Source: RFXV01 sp038150465
GTDB taxonomy: Bacteria > Bacteroidota > Bacteroidia > Flavobacteriales > Schleiferiaceae
Direction of reading: 5' to 3'
Length of the DNA: 64,000 nt
Assembly (NCBI GenBank): GCA_038150465.1
Contig: JAYOTP010000003.1
Span: 50,176 to 114,175 of the forward strand
Positions within the stretch are counted from its first letter, which is position 1. Every line of letters begins with the position of its first letter. Position numbers and translations under genes: made by a program. The notes beneath the pieces are model-generated. The model did no database searches. It had not been told where the DNA came from and saw only the letters and a program-made list of their open reading frames with translations. Shown here one piece after another: positions 35,538 to 44,127 of this stretch.

Positions 35538-36947
35538 TCAAAGCTCCAGAAAGAGGTAGTGATACGCACTGATCAGTGCGATACTGAGCAGATTCAGCCA
35601 GAGACCGGTTCGCGCCATACTGCCAATGGGGATCCGACCCGAACTGAAGACCACGGCATTGGGTGCAGTGGCCACGGGGAGCATGAAGGCGTAGGAAGAG
35701 GTGACCGCGCAGGCGAACATGAGCGAAAACGAATCCATCCCGAGGCTGGAACCGAGCGAGGCCAATACCGGCATCAAAACAGAGGCGGTGGCCACATTCG
35801 AGGTCAGTTCCGTCGTAAAATTCACAGAGGCCACCAGAAAGATGAGGATGAGCAAGGGTGGGACCCCCTCCAGAAAGAGAAAGCGATCGGCCAGCCAGGT
35901 GGCGAGTCCTGTAGACTGGAAAGCTGCTGCCAGACTCAGTCCGCCGCCAAACAAGATCAGGATGCCCCAGGGAAGCTCTTTCATGTCCGACCACTCAAGG
36001 ATGCGCCCCTTCGATCGGTCGGAAGGCAGAATGAAGAGAATGAGCGCTCCGCCCAGGGCGATCGCCGGATCGGAGAGCCCGGGCAGAAGGTCTTGCAGCA
36101 GCAGGGTTCGACCGATCCAAAGAACAACCACTGCAGAAAATACCAGCAGCACTTTCAATTCTTGCTTGCTCAGAGGACCAAGTGCATCGAGTTTCTGTTG
36201 AACGATCTTCTTGAGTTCGGGCTGATCGCGGTCCTCAAAACGGAATTTCCATCGGGTCAGGTAGAGCCAGCAGAGGATCAGTGCAGCGAGGGCCAGCGGG
36301 AGCGCCTGCCGGGTCCATTCGAAGAAGGAGACACTGCGTCCAAGCAGTTCATCAGAGGCTGCCGCAAAGATCAGGTTGGTGGGTGTTCCAATGAGCGTGG
36401 CCGTTCCTCCAATGCTCGCCGAATAGGCGATGCCCAAAAGCAAGGCCTGAGCGAAGGGCCCATTCGCACTCTGAGAACCGTTCCGATCGAGCTCCTTGAG
36501 CATAGCGAGGGCAATGGGCAGCAACATCAAGGTTGTGGCGGTATTGCTGATCCACATGGACAACAGCGCAGTGGCCAGTATGAATCCAAGCACAATGGAG
36601 CGGCTCCTGCTCCCTGTCCTTTTGATGATGCCCAGTGCGAGTCGTTGGTGCAGTCCCCATTTTTCGATGCTCAATGCCATGGCGAATCCACCGAGAAATA
36701 AAAAGATGATGGGACTGGAGTACACAGCCGCCGCAGGTTTCAATCCGATCGCCTGAAGCAAAGGCAAGACCGTGACGGGCAAAAGCGCTGTGGCCGACAT
36801 GGGAATGGCCTCGGTGACCCACCATATGGCCATCCAGGCAGTGAGGGCCAATACGTTCTGTGCCGCGGGTTCCAGACCATCGAAGGGAATGAGACCGATC
36901 ACAAGGAAGGCCAGAGGTCCGGCGATCAGGGCCAGCATTTGCTTCAT
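35538..36947 (-). CDS. DASS-family sodium:anion symporter (SLC13 type)
   Basis: Inner-membrane uptake of dicarboxylates, sulfate or similar anions with Na+. The 469-residue protein has about 11-13 TM helices and the two family signature loops: SNTATTLMLLPIALAM near residue 134 and TSNVATASVLMPVLASL near 395. The substrate cannot be told from sequence. It is transcribed toward groEL. The sequence TAGATTCG (36952-36959 on the minus strand), one base off the -7 consensus, ends 4 bases before the ATG. Confidence 0.9.
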   Translation of the reverse strand: MKQMLALIAGPLAFLVIGLIPFDGLEPAAQNVLALTAWMAIWWVTEAIPMSATALLPVTVLPLLQAIGLKPAAAVYSSPIIFLFLGGFAMALSIEKWGLHQRLALGIIKRTGSRSRSIVLGFILATALLSMWISNTATTLMLLPIALAMLKELDRNGSQSANGPFAQALLLGIAYSASIGGTATLIGTPTNLIFAAASDELLGRSVSFFEWTRQALPLALAALILCWLYLTRWKFRFEDRDQPELKKIVQQKLDALGPLSKQELKVLLVFSAVVVLWIGRTLLLQDLLPGLSDPAIALGGALILFILPSDRSKGRILEWSDMKELPWGILILFGGGLSLAAAFQSTGLATWLADRFLFLEGVPPLLILIFLVASVNFTTELTSNVATASVLMPVLASLGSSLGMDSFSLMFACAVTSSYAFMLPVATAPNAVVFSSGRIPIGSMARTGLWLNLLSIALISAYHYLFLEL

Positions 36948-36980
36948 GCCCCGAATCTAATATTTATGTAGCTGAAGCGG

Positions 36981-37745
36981 TCACCAACTTCCGCTCGCTC
37001 CGCCTCCTCCGAAGCTGCCTCCTCCAAAGCCACCGAAACCGCCACCTCCAAAACTCCCGCCTCCTCCGAAGCCTCTTCCACGTCCCATGGTGTATCCACT
37101 CATGGAACCCAGCCAGTAGGCCGTCATTAGGCCGCCGCCTCCGCCGCCTCTGCGGCCGCGTGATCCGAGCAGAACGAAAAGCAATATGATCAGAAAGAGG
37201 AGAAACCCGGAACCCTTTCCATTGCTCCCGGACCTTCGGCTGTTTTCATTGTCGAAGCTTCCTGCAAGGGTCTGCACGATCCCTTCCACACCGGCTGCTA
37301 TTCCGTTGAAATAGTCTCCATTTTTAAAATGTGGCAGAATACGTTCGTCAATGATCCGTCCTGTGGCTGCGGCGTTCATGTATTCCTCAATGCCATAGGC
37401 GGTTGCAATGCCAATGCTGCGGTCTTCCACTGCGACCACGAGGATGATCCCGTTGTCTTTGAATTTCTGTCCGACCCCCCAGTTCTCCCCAACGCTGCTC
37501 CCATACAGCACTATGTCTTCTCCAGATGTGGAGGCTACGGTGAGCACAACGATCTGGGTGGACGTGCTGTCGTCGTAATCGACCAAGAACCGTTCGAGCC
37601 TTCTCTCCTCTTCCGCACTCAAGACCTCAGCCAGGTCGTTGACCAGTCTTGCCGGGCTGGGTCGTTTTGGAATTTCCTGTGCCTGAAGTGCCGGGAAAAG
37701 CAGCAGGGCAATGAAGAAAAGGAGGCTAGGATTCAGAGATCTCAT
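36981..37745 (-). CDS. TPM-domain membrane protein, YgcG type with Gly-rich tail
   Basis: From the ATG at 37745 it is 254 residues: a signal peptide (SLLFFIALLLFPALQAQ), a TPM_phosphatase-type domain (about 25-165; VLSAEEERRLERFLVDYDDSTSTQIVVLTV), a TM helix (GFLLFLIILLFVLLG) and a long Gly-rich, Phe/Ser-containing tail ending GGASGSW. Such proteins sit in the inner membrane with the TPM domain outside; their role is not settled. It overlaps the preceding TPM gene by 20 bases and is last in the unit M23-merR-lemA-TPM-TPM. Confidence 0.88.
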   Translation of the reverse strand: MRSLNPSLLFFIALLLFPALQAQEIPKRPSPARLVNDLAEVLSAEEERRLERFLVDYDDSTSTQIVVLTVASTSGEDIVLYGSSVGENWGVGQKFKDNGIILVVAVEDRSIGIATAYGIEEYMNAAATGRIIDERILPHFKNGDYFNGIAAGVEGIVQTLAGSFDNENSRRSGSNGKGSGFLLFLIILLFVLLGSRGRRGGGGGGLMTAYWLGSMSGYTMGRGRGFGGGGSFGGGGFGGFGGGSFGGGGASGSW

Positions 37746-38166
37746 CGTCCAGTTCATTGATGTCGTCTGCGCTGTGCGGGAAGAACTGAGCAAGTTGTTT
37801 TCCGGCCATGAGAATTCCCCGGCTGAGGCCCTGCTCAAATTCGCCCAGCCGGAAATGCCGCTGCATTTCATCCCGGATCTCGTTCCAGAATCCATCGGGG
37901 ACAGCCTGATCTATTCCCCTGTCACCGAGGATGGTGAACTTGTGGTCTTCGGTGGCGAGATAAAAGAGCACTCCATTGCGTTCAGCCGTTCGGTGCATGC
38001 CCAAATGGGAGAAGATCTTTTGGGCTCGTTTGTAGGGATCCTTTCCAGACGACCGTTCCAAATGCACCCGGATCTCTCCAGATGTGTTCTGCTCGGCCTG
38101 CCGAATGGCTGAAATGATCCGTTCTTCGCTCTCCGGATCGAAAAAACGCTCTTTGGGACGATCCAC
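37726..38166 (-). CDS. TPM-domain protein, soluble
   Basis: The 146-residue protein carries a TPM-type domain (EERIISAIRQAEQNTSGEIRVHLE, then NGVLFYLATEDHKFTILGDRGI). It has no signal peptide and no TM segment, so it appears to be cytoplasmic, unlike its neighbour. The pairing of a soluble and a membrane TPM protein right after LemA is recurrent in Bacteroidota. It shares one base with the lemA stop. Confidence 0.88.
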   Translation of the reverse strand: MDRPKERFFDPESEERIISAIRQAEQNTSGEIRVHLERSSGKDPYKRAQKIFSHLGMHRTAERNGVLFYLATEDHKFTILGDRGIDQAVPDGFWNEIRDEMQRHFRLGEFEQGLSRGILMAGKQLAQFFPHSADDINELDDEISES

Positions 38167-38756
38167 TAGAACTGGACCTCAGGAGCTTCTTCCGTCCCAG
38201 GCTTGGACTCGAAGTAGGATCGTGCCTGAAGCCCTGCGAATCCAGCGATGAATCGTGCGGGGATCTTTCGGATCTCTCCGTTGAATGCTCGGACGGAATC
38301 GTTGAATTTTTTTCGCTCGAAAGCGATCTTATTTTCCGTATTGGTCAACTCGTTCTGCAGGTCCCGGAAATTTTGGTTGGCCTTCAGATCGGGGTAGCGC
38401 TCCACTGAGACCAACAGGCGGGAGAGTGCACCTGTCAGACCTTCCTGAGCCTGCTGATATTTTTGCATGGACTCCGCGCTCAGATCGTTCGCATCGATCT
38501 GTACCGAAGTGGCCTTGCTTCGGGCCTCGATCACTTGGGTGAGCGTTTCTTTTTCAAAATCTGCATAGCCTTTGACGGTCTTGACCAGATTGGGGATGAG
38601 GTCTGCACGTCGCTGGTAGGCCGCTTCGACCTGTGCCCACTGGCCGTTTATGGATTCATCCTTGGCCACCAAGTCGTTGTACCGACCCATGGATGAAAAG
38701 ATGAAGAGTGCAATGAGCCCCAGGATCGCCCATGGGAGAATACGCTTGATGTTCAT
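38166..38756 (-). CDS. LemA family protein
   Basis: The 196-residue protein has one N-terminal TM anchor (LPWAILGLIALFIFSSM) and the LemA helical domain with the typical YNDLVAKDESINGQWAQVEAAYQRRADLIPNLVKTVKGYADFEKETL stretch. Function is unknown. It overlaps merR by 4 bases and leads directly into the two TPM genes, the common LemA-TPM arrangement. Confidence 0.94.
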   Translation of the reverse strand: MNIKRILPWAILGLIALFIFSSMGRYNDLVAKDESINGQWAQVEAAYQRRADLIPNLVKTVKGYADFEKETLTQVIEARSKATSVQIDANDLSAESMQKYQQAQEGLTGALSRLLVSVERYPDLKANQNFRDLQNELTNTENKIAFERKKFNDSVRAFNGEIRKIPARFIAGFAGLQARSYFESKPGTEEAPEVQF

Positions 38757-39091
38757 AGTTGGTCTCGTAATTTTTCCAATGAGCTCTTCAATCGCAAAAG
38801 GCGTTCCGCGATCTGTGCCTTTCGTTCTGTGTCACTTTTGTCAGTGCGCATCTTTTTTCGTGCACCCTCAAGGGTGAAGCCCCTTTCTTTTACCAGGTAA
38901 TGGATCGTCCGCAATTCCTGAATGTCAGCAGCTGTGAACTTGCGGTTGCCCTTTGCACTTTTCTTGGGTTTCAGGCTGGGAAATTCCTTCTCCCAAAAAC
39001 GGATCAAAGACGCATTCACCGAAAGAAGCTCAGATACTTCCCCTATGCTGTAATACCGCTTTTCGGGATCGAGGTCCAGCCGATCGTCCAT
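38753..39091 (-). CDS. MerR-family transcriptional regulator
   Basis: The 112-residue protein has the MerR N-terminal winged helix (KRYYSIGEVSELLSVNASLIRFWEKEFPSLKPKKSAKGNRKFTAADIQELRTIHYLV) followed by a short coiled coil. No metal- or ligand-binding domain is present. The form is that of small MerR regulators often next to M23 peptidases in this phylum; the target is unknown. Its start shares one base with the M23 peptidase stop. Confidence 0.92.
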   Translation of the reverse strand: MDDRLDLDPEKRYYSIGEVSELLSVNASLIRFWEKEFPSLKPKKSAKGNRKFTAADIQELRTIHYLVKERGFTLEGARKKMRTDKSDTERKAQIAERLLRLKSSLEKLRDQL

Positions 39092-40065
39092 CAGTCGAAA
39101 GACTGATTCTCGCGGTCGGCCATTTGTATGATCTCCTCGTATTCTTCCGGACTGAGGTCGTTGAAGAAAAAGTTGATGGGATTGATCTTCTTGCCGTTCC
39201 GATGCACTTCGTAATGCAGGTGGGGCGCAGTACTCAGGCCCGTGTTTCCAACCTTTCCAATGATCTCTCCCCTTTTGACAGTTTGGCCGGGCCGCACGCT
39301 CACGGAACTCATGTGGGCATACAGGCTTTCGTATCCATAACCATGGTCGATCACCACATATTTGCCGTATCCGCTTCCGCCGCGCTTTCGCTTGGCCAGC
39401 ACCTTGCCATCCCCTGTGGCGTAGATCGGTGTTCCGGTGGCTGCAGTGAAATCGATGCCCGCGTGCATCTTAGGCACTTTGTAGATCGGATGGATCCGGT
39501 ATCCAAAACCTGATGCAATGCGCTTTAGATCCTTGTTGGCCACGGGCTGTATCGCTGGAATGTGCGCGAGCATCTCCGATTTGTTCCTGGCCATTTCGAT
39601 CACATCGTCAAATGAGCGAGACTGCACATAGAGTTGCTTGGTGATGACGTCGAGTTTTTCAGCTGTTTTGCTGACGAGCTCAGAATTGCCATAACCTTCG
39701 AGATTCTTGTATCGGTTGGCACCACCGAATCCCGCTTCACGAATGCTGTTGGGGATCGGATCGGCCTCGAAGATGACGCGATAGATATTGTCGTCACGCT
39801 CCTGCAGATCGGCCAGTACTTCAGTGATCTGATCCAGCTGTTCGGACATCAGTCCGTATTGCATCTGGGTGAAGTTCAGTTCGCGATTCAGTCGCTTTTC
39901 TTCGGGAGAGTCAACGAATTGATAGGCGATCAGGACCATGAGCAGTCCGAACAAAGTGCTCGAACCGAGGAATATGCCCAATTCTTTGGCCCGCTGTTTC
40001 CAGCTTTTTTCGATCCTACGGTACGAAAGTGTCTTCGGATCGTAGTAGTATTTGATCTTTGCCAT
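39091..40065 (-). CDS. M23-family peptidoglycan endopeptidase
   Basis: Cuts peptide cross-links in the cell wall. The 324-residue protein has a cytoplasmic N-terminus, one TM anchor (about 29-48), a coiled-coil region (about 55-95) and a LytM/M23 domain. The zinc ligands are readable: His201 and Asp205 in HAGIDF, and His284 in HLHYEVH, with His282 as the partner. It is divergent from alaS and heads the unit M23-merR-lemA-TPM-TPM. Confidence 0.94.
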   Translation of the reverse strand: MAKIKYYYDPKTLSYRRIEKSWKQRAKELGIFLGSSTLFGLLMVLIAYQFVDSPEEKRLNRELNFTQMQYGLMSEQLDQITEVLADLQERDDNIYRVIFEADPIPNSIREAGFGGANRYKNLEGYGNSELVSKTAEKLDVITKQLYVQSRSFDDVIEMARNKSEMLAHIPAIQPVANKDLKRIASGFGYRIHPIYKVPKMHAGIDFTAATGTPIYATGDGKVLAKRKRGGSGYGKYVVIDHGYGYESLYAHMSSVSVRPGQTVKRGEIIGKVGNTGLSTAPHLHYEVHRNGKKINPINFFFNDLSPEEYEEIIQMADRENQSFD

Positions 40066-40088
40066 TACCTAATTTAGCTCTGTGAACG

Positions 40089-40096
40089 CAAAATTA
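40089..40096 (-). promoter_or_regulatory. -7 promoter element for the M23-merR-lemA unit
   Basis: The minus strand reads TAATTTTG, a perfect TAnnTTTG, 23 bases upstream of the M23 peptidase ATG in the 87-base gap shared with alaS. Confidence 0.55.
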
Positions 40097-40152
40097 CGCG
40101 CCATGGTGTGGAGGAAAAACGGAATACAGACGAAATCTGTTCACATCCGATT

Positions 40153-42774
40153 ATGAACAACCTAAGCGCCAAGGAAGTACGCGAACGCTTCCTCGAATTT
40201 TTCAGATCCCGGACACACCAGATCGTTCCCTCGGCTCCATTGGTCATCAAGAACGACCCCACCCTGATGTTCGTCAATGCAGGGATGAATCCGTTCAAGG
40301 ATCTTTTCCTCGGTTTGTCAGAGCCCAGCAGCCCCCGGGTGGCGGATGCGCAGAAGTGCCTGCGGGTGAGCGGGAAGCACAACGATTTGGAAGAGGTGGG
40401 CAAGGATACCTACCACCACACGCTTTTTGAAATGCTGGGCAACTGGAGTTTCGGCGATTACTTCAAGAAGGAGGCGATCGAATGGGCTTGGGCTTTTCTC
40501 GTGGATGAACTCGAGATCGATCCGGAAAACCTCTATGCTACCGTATATGAAGGCGACAGCTCCGACGGGCTGAAGCGCGATGACGAATCCGCCACGCTTT
40601 GGGCCCAGTTTCTCCCTGCGGAGCGCATCATCGATGGAAACAAGAAGGACAATTTCTGGGAGATGGGCGAAACCGGTCCTTGTGGTCCCTGTTCGGAGAT
40701 CCACATCGACATGCGCAGCCAAAAGGAGAAAGAGGCAGTGGCTGGAAATGAGTTGGTGAATGCCGATCATCCGCAGGTCATCGAAATATGGAACCTGGTC
40801 TTCATCGAGTTCAATCGGCTTGCCGATGGCCGGCTGGAACCCCTGCCTTCCAAGCATGTGGACACGGGCATGGGATTCGAACGCCTGGTGCGTGTGCTGC
40901 AGGGCAAGAATTCCAATTACGATACAGACATCTTCACGCCCTATCTAAGCCATTTGGAGCGGGAATGTGGTCTTGAATATGGCCAGTCGGAAGAGGTGGA
41001 TGTGGCCATGCGTGTGGTGGCCGATCACCTGCGGGCAGTGAGTTTTTCCATTGCAGACGGTCAGCTTCCGTCCAATTCTGGAGCGGGCTACGTGATCCGG
41101 CGCATCTTGCGCAGGGCGATCCGGTATGGTTACACATTTCTCGGCAGAAACGAGCCTTTCATCCACGGTTTAGTGGGCATTCTGCAAAAGGAGATGGGCG
41201 AGGCCTATCCAGAATTGCGCAAGAGCGAAGACAACATTCGTCAAGTCATTTTAGAGGAGGAAAAGGCATTCTTGAGGACCCTGTCCAAAGGGATGCTTCG
41301 GATCGAAACCCTGCTCTCCCAGCAAAAGAGCAGCGACCTCGATGGCAAGGCCGTCTTTGAATTGTACGATACCTATGGCTTTCCAGTCGATCTGACCCGG
41401 CTCATTCTCGAAGAAAGAGGGGGAAGGGTCGATGAGGAGGGATTTCGTGCCGCCATGGAAAAGCAGCGGGAGCGCGCACGCTCTGCGGGTAAGATGCAGC
41501 TGGAAGACTGGGTGGAATTCGAGGAAGACTCGGAAACGGAATTCATCGGATACGACCGACTCAGTGGTTCCGCGCGGCTTCTGAGGTTTCGCAAAGTGAC
41601 CGTAGGCAAGCGTTCCCACGTTCAGATGGTCTTCGATCGCACACCCTTCTATGCAGAAGGAGGTGGGCAGGTAGGCGATCAGGGATGGCTCACGGCTCCG
41701 GACGGTCGGGTGGTCAAAGTCTTCGATTGCCGCAAGGAAACAGGGCTGCATGTGCACCTGGCAGAAGAATGCGATCCCACATCAGGAGATTGGAACCTCG
41801 AGGTCGACCGGGGCAGAAGGGCATCCACACAGGCAAACCACAGCGCAACCCATTTGCTGCACAAGGCCCTTAGAGACGAACTGGGCGAGCATGTTGAGCA
41901 AAAGGGTTCACTGGTGGCTCCCGATCATCTGCGATTTGATTTCTCCCACTACAGCAAGTTGGAAAAAGAACAGATCGGCAGGATCGAAGAGCGAGTGAAT
42001 GAAGAGATCTGGAAAAATGTGGCGCTGAATGAGTTTCGCTCCATTCCGATAGACGAGGCGCTGAAGAAAGGGGCCATGGCGCTCTTTGGCGAAAAATATG
42101 GGGAAGAGGTCCGAGCGATCCAATTCGGAGACTCCATGGAACTCTGTGGTGGAACCCATGTTTCCTCGACCGGGGCCATCGGTCAGTTTCGCATTATGGC
42201 CGAATCGTCTGTCGCAAGTGGCATTCGCCGGATCGAGGCAGTCAGTGCTTTGGGCGCCTACCAGCGCAGTTGCCAGGAACGCGATACACTCGAGCGGCTT
42301 TCGGAGGAATTGAAACAGCCCAAGGATCTCATTCGGTCCGTCGGGCAGTTGAAGGAGCAAGTGCAGAAAGCAGAGAAAAAGCTGGCGGCGATGGCACAGG
42401 CCGAGGCAGAATCAGTGTTCAAGAGTTGGTCTGGATCCTATGTCATGCATTCTGATATCCGCGCGCTCATCCGAAAGGAGGCCTTATCTGCCGATCAGGT
42501 GAAGAATCTGCTGTTCCGTTTGGCCGAGCAGGAGAAGACCTTTGCGGCCGTAGCTGGTGTTGTGGATGGAAAACCGCATTTGAGTGTCTTGATCAGTAAG
42601 GACCTTGTGGAGAGCAGATCATGGAATGCAGGTGTACTCATACGGGAATGGGCCAAGGTCATGAAAGGCGGTGGCGGCGGGCAGCCATTTCTCGCCACGG
42701 CAGGCGGAAAAGAAGCATCCACCGTAGATTCAATGCTCAAAACCATCGAAGAATGGATCGCATCTCAGGCCTGA
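40153..42774 (+). CDS. alaS: Alanyl-tRNA synthetase
   Basis: Charges tRNA-Ala and edits mischarged tRNA. From the ATG at 40153 it is 873 residues, the normal length. The class II core begins SAKEVRERFLEFFRSRTHQIVPSAPLV, the editing domain has the metal-binding NHSATHLLHKALR motif and the SMELCGGTHV motif, and the C-terminal part has a coiled coil and the C-Ala domain. The frame extends 15 codons upstream, but homology starts at MNNLSAKEV. The outer-membrane barrel gene overlaps its end by 22 bases. Confidence 0.98.
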   Translation: MNNLSAKEVRERFLEFFRSRTHQIVPSAPLVIKNDPTLMFVNAGMNPFKDLFLGLSEPSSPRVADAQKCLRVSGKHNDLEEVGKDTYHHTLFEMLGNWSFGDYFKKEAIEWAWAFLVDELEIDPENLYATVYEGDSSDGLKRDDESATLWAQFLPAERIIDGNKKDNFWEMGETGPCGPCSEIHIDMRSQKEKEAVAGNELVNADHPQVIEIWNLVFIEFNRLADGRLEPLPSKHVDTGMGFERLVRVLQGKNSNYDTDIFTPYLSHLERECGLEYGQSEEVDVAMRVVADHLRAVSFSIADGQLPSNSGAGYVIRRILRRAIRYGYTFLGRNEPFIHGLVGILQKEMGEAYPELRKSEDNIRQVILEEEKAFLRTLSKGMLRIETLLSQQKSSDLDGKAVFELYDTYGFPVDLTRLILEERGGRVDEEGFRAAMEKQRERARSAGKMQLEDWVEFEEDSETEFIGYDRLSGSARLLRFRKVTVGKRSHVQMVFDRTPFYAEGGGQVGDQGWLTAPDGRVVKVFDCRKETGLHVHLAEECDPTSGDWNLEVDRGRRASTQANHSATHLLHKALRDELGEHVEQKGSLVAPDHLRFDFSHYSKLEKEQIGRIEERVNEEIWKNVALNEFRSIPIDEALKKGAMALFGEKYGEEVRAIQFGDSMELCGGTHVSSTGAIGQFRIMAESSVASGIRRIEAVSALGAYQRSCQERDTLERLSEELKQPKDLIRSVGQLKEQVQKAEKKLAAMAQAEAESVFKSWSGSYVMHSDIRALIRKEALSADQVKNLLFRLAEQEKTFAAVAGVVDGKPHLSVLISKDLVESRSWNAGVLIREWAKVMKGGGGGQPFLATAGGKEASTVDSMLKTIEEWIASQA

Positions 42775-43493
42775 CGGCGCTTTTTATCCTTTGCCTTTCG
42801 CTGGTGGGCGGCGAACTCTGCGCACAATACGATGCAGATGCCTACTATACCGACAACAAGGTGCACAAACGCATCATGGGCATTGGTGCGCATGTTCAAC
42901 CCTTTTACAACAACCGCAGGCTGATCAGCAATGAGCTCAACCCGGGCGGGACTTTTGTCCTATTGGATGAAACGGTGGAGGGCAGCTGGCAGATCGGTGG
43001 CGGCCTTGATCTCTACATCGGGCTCGGGCCGAATTTCGAATTCATCAGCGGGGTCGGTATGGCCTCTTATGGCTTTGCCTATCCGCAGGTACAGAAGGCC
43101 TTGGTGGATACCTTTTACAATTGCCGTCTGGAGGAATCGGCTCAGTTCCTTTCCGTCCCTTTGGCGCTCAGTTTTCGCACCGATATGGGAAATGGCTGGT
43201 GGCTTGAATTCATTCCGGCTGCTGAGTTGAGTTGGTTGCGGAGTTATGAGGCATTGTACAAGGGCACTGATTCGGATTTTGTGCTCAAAGAAGATCTTGC
43301 GGCTCAGGCCAATGATTTTTTTCTCTGGGGCGCTGTATCGGTCGGTGGGACCTACAGGCCGTACGGAACCTGGGGCTATACCATTCGGGCACAAGGACGA
43401 TACATGCTCAACAGCCTGATACAAATACCTGATTTTCCGCGGGAGACTCTCTATTCCGTTGGGCTCCAGCTGGGCATTCAGTACCGCTTTTAG
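42753..43493 (+). CDS. Outer-membrane beta-barrel protein (PorT-like)
   Basis: From the ATG at 42753 it is 246 residues with a signal peptide (ISGLTALFILCLSLVGGELCAQ) and alternating amphipathic strands ending in Phe (GLQLGIQYRF), typical of an eight-stranded barrel. The pattern resembles PorT, a T9SS-associated outer-membrane protein, but I cannot separate this from the many other small barrels of Bacteroidota. It overlaps alaS by 22 bases and so is translated from the same message. Confidence 0.72.
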   Translation: MDRISGLTALFILCLSLVGGELCAQYDADAYYTDNKVHKRIMGIGAHVQPFYNNRRLISNELNPGGTFVLLDETVEGSWQIGGGLDLYIGLGPNFEFISGVGMASYGFAYPQVQKALVDTFYNCRLEESAQFLSVPLALSFRTDMGNGWWLEFIPAAELSWLRSYEALYKGTDSDFVLKEDLAAQANDFFLWGAVSVGGTYRPYGTWGYTIRAQGRYMLNSLIQIPDFPRETLYSVGLQLGIQYRF

Positions 43494-43506
43494 ACAGGGC
43501 GGCGGC

Positions 43507-44127
43507 TCACTCTTTTCGCGCTGCGTAGTTCTCGTTGAGACGGCTGACCACTTGCTGGGTCATGTCGTACCGATCGTTGGCCATGAGCAAGGAGCTCGTT
43601 GGGCTGAGCGAGAAGATGAAGTCGATGCCTTGTTCTTTTTTCAGTTCCTTCAGCACGGCGTTCAGGTCGTCCAGAAGTTCATTGGTCAGTCGTGCTTCCT
43701 CTTCGGCCAGTTCCTGCGCCCGTGCGTCCCGGTATTGTATGAGCTCCTGCTGACGCTGCATGAGGTCTGCCTGGGCATACTGCAGTTCTTCCGGACTCAT
43801 ATTCGGTGCCTCCTGCTCGAGCAGGGTGTAGTTCTCCTCGAAGACCTTGGTCCTTTTCTGAAGGTCCGCATCGAGCAGTCGCGCCTGATTTTCCAGACTT
43901 TCCCTCAGTTCCTGCTGATAGGCATAGCCCGCGATCAGGGTGTCGTTGTTGATGTAGGCGACCCGAAGGGCGGTGGATGCAGTCGACTCTTCTTCGACAG
44001 CCGTACTGCTCGGCGTTTCTGCATCAAGATTCTGCTTGTCCGAAGTACCCATTACTTTGAAGAGCAGGAATACGATCAAAATGGTCTGTATCCCAAGTAG
44101 GCTGAAGATGAGTGCGCGTTGTTGCAT
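43507..44127 (-). CDS. OmpH/Skp-like protein
   Basis: The 206-residue protein has an N-terminal TM segment or uncleaved signal (LIFSLLGIQTILIVFLLFKV) and a long helical OmpH domain with the coiled coil typical of Skp chaperones (RESLENQARLLDADLQKRTKVFEENYTLLEQEAPNMSPEELQYAQADLMQRQQEL). Skp holds unfolded outer-membrane proteins in the periplasm; here the hydrophobic start may anchor it to the inner membrane. It starts where hutU stops (shared bases), an odd partner for a histidine catabolic gene. Confidence 0.87.
   Translation of the reverse strand: MQQRALIFSLLGIQTILIVFLLFKVMGTSDKQNLDAETPSSTAVEEESTASTALRVAYINNDTLIAGYAYQQELRESLENQARLLDADLQKRTKVFEENYTLLEQEAPNMSPEELQYAQADLMQRQQELIQYRDARAQELAEEEARLTNELLDDLNAVLKELKKEQGIDFIFSLSPTSSLLMANDRYDMTQQVVSRLNENYAARKE

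Noticed and set aside
37000..37160. Tandem GGN repeats as a possible mobile or CRISPR-like repeat
   Set aside because: They encode the Gly-rich tail of the YgcG-type TPM protein; low-complexity coding sequence.
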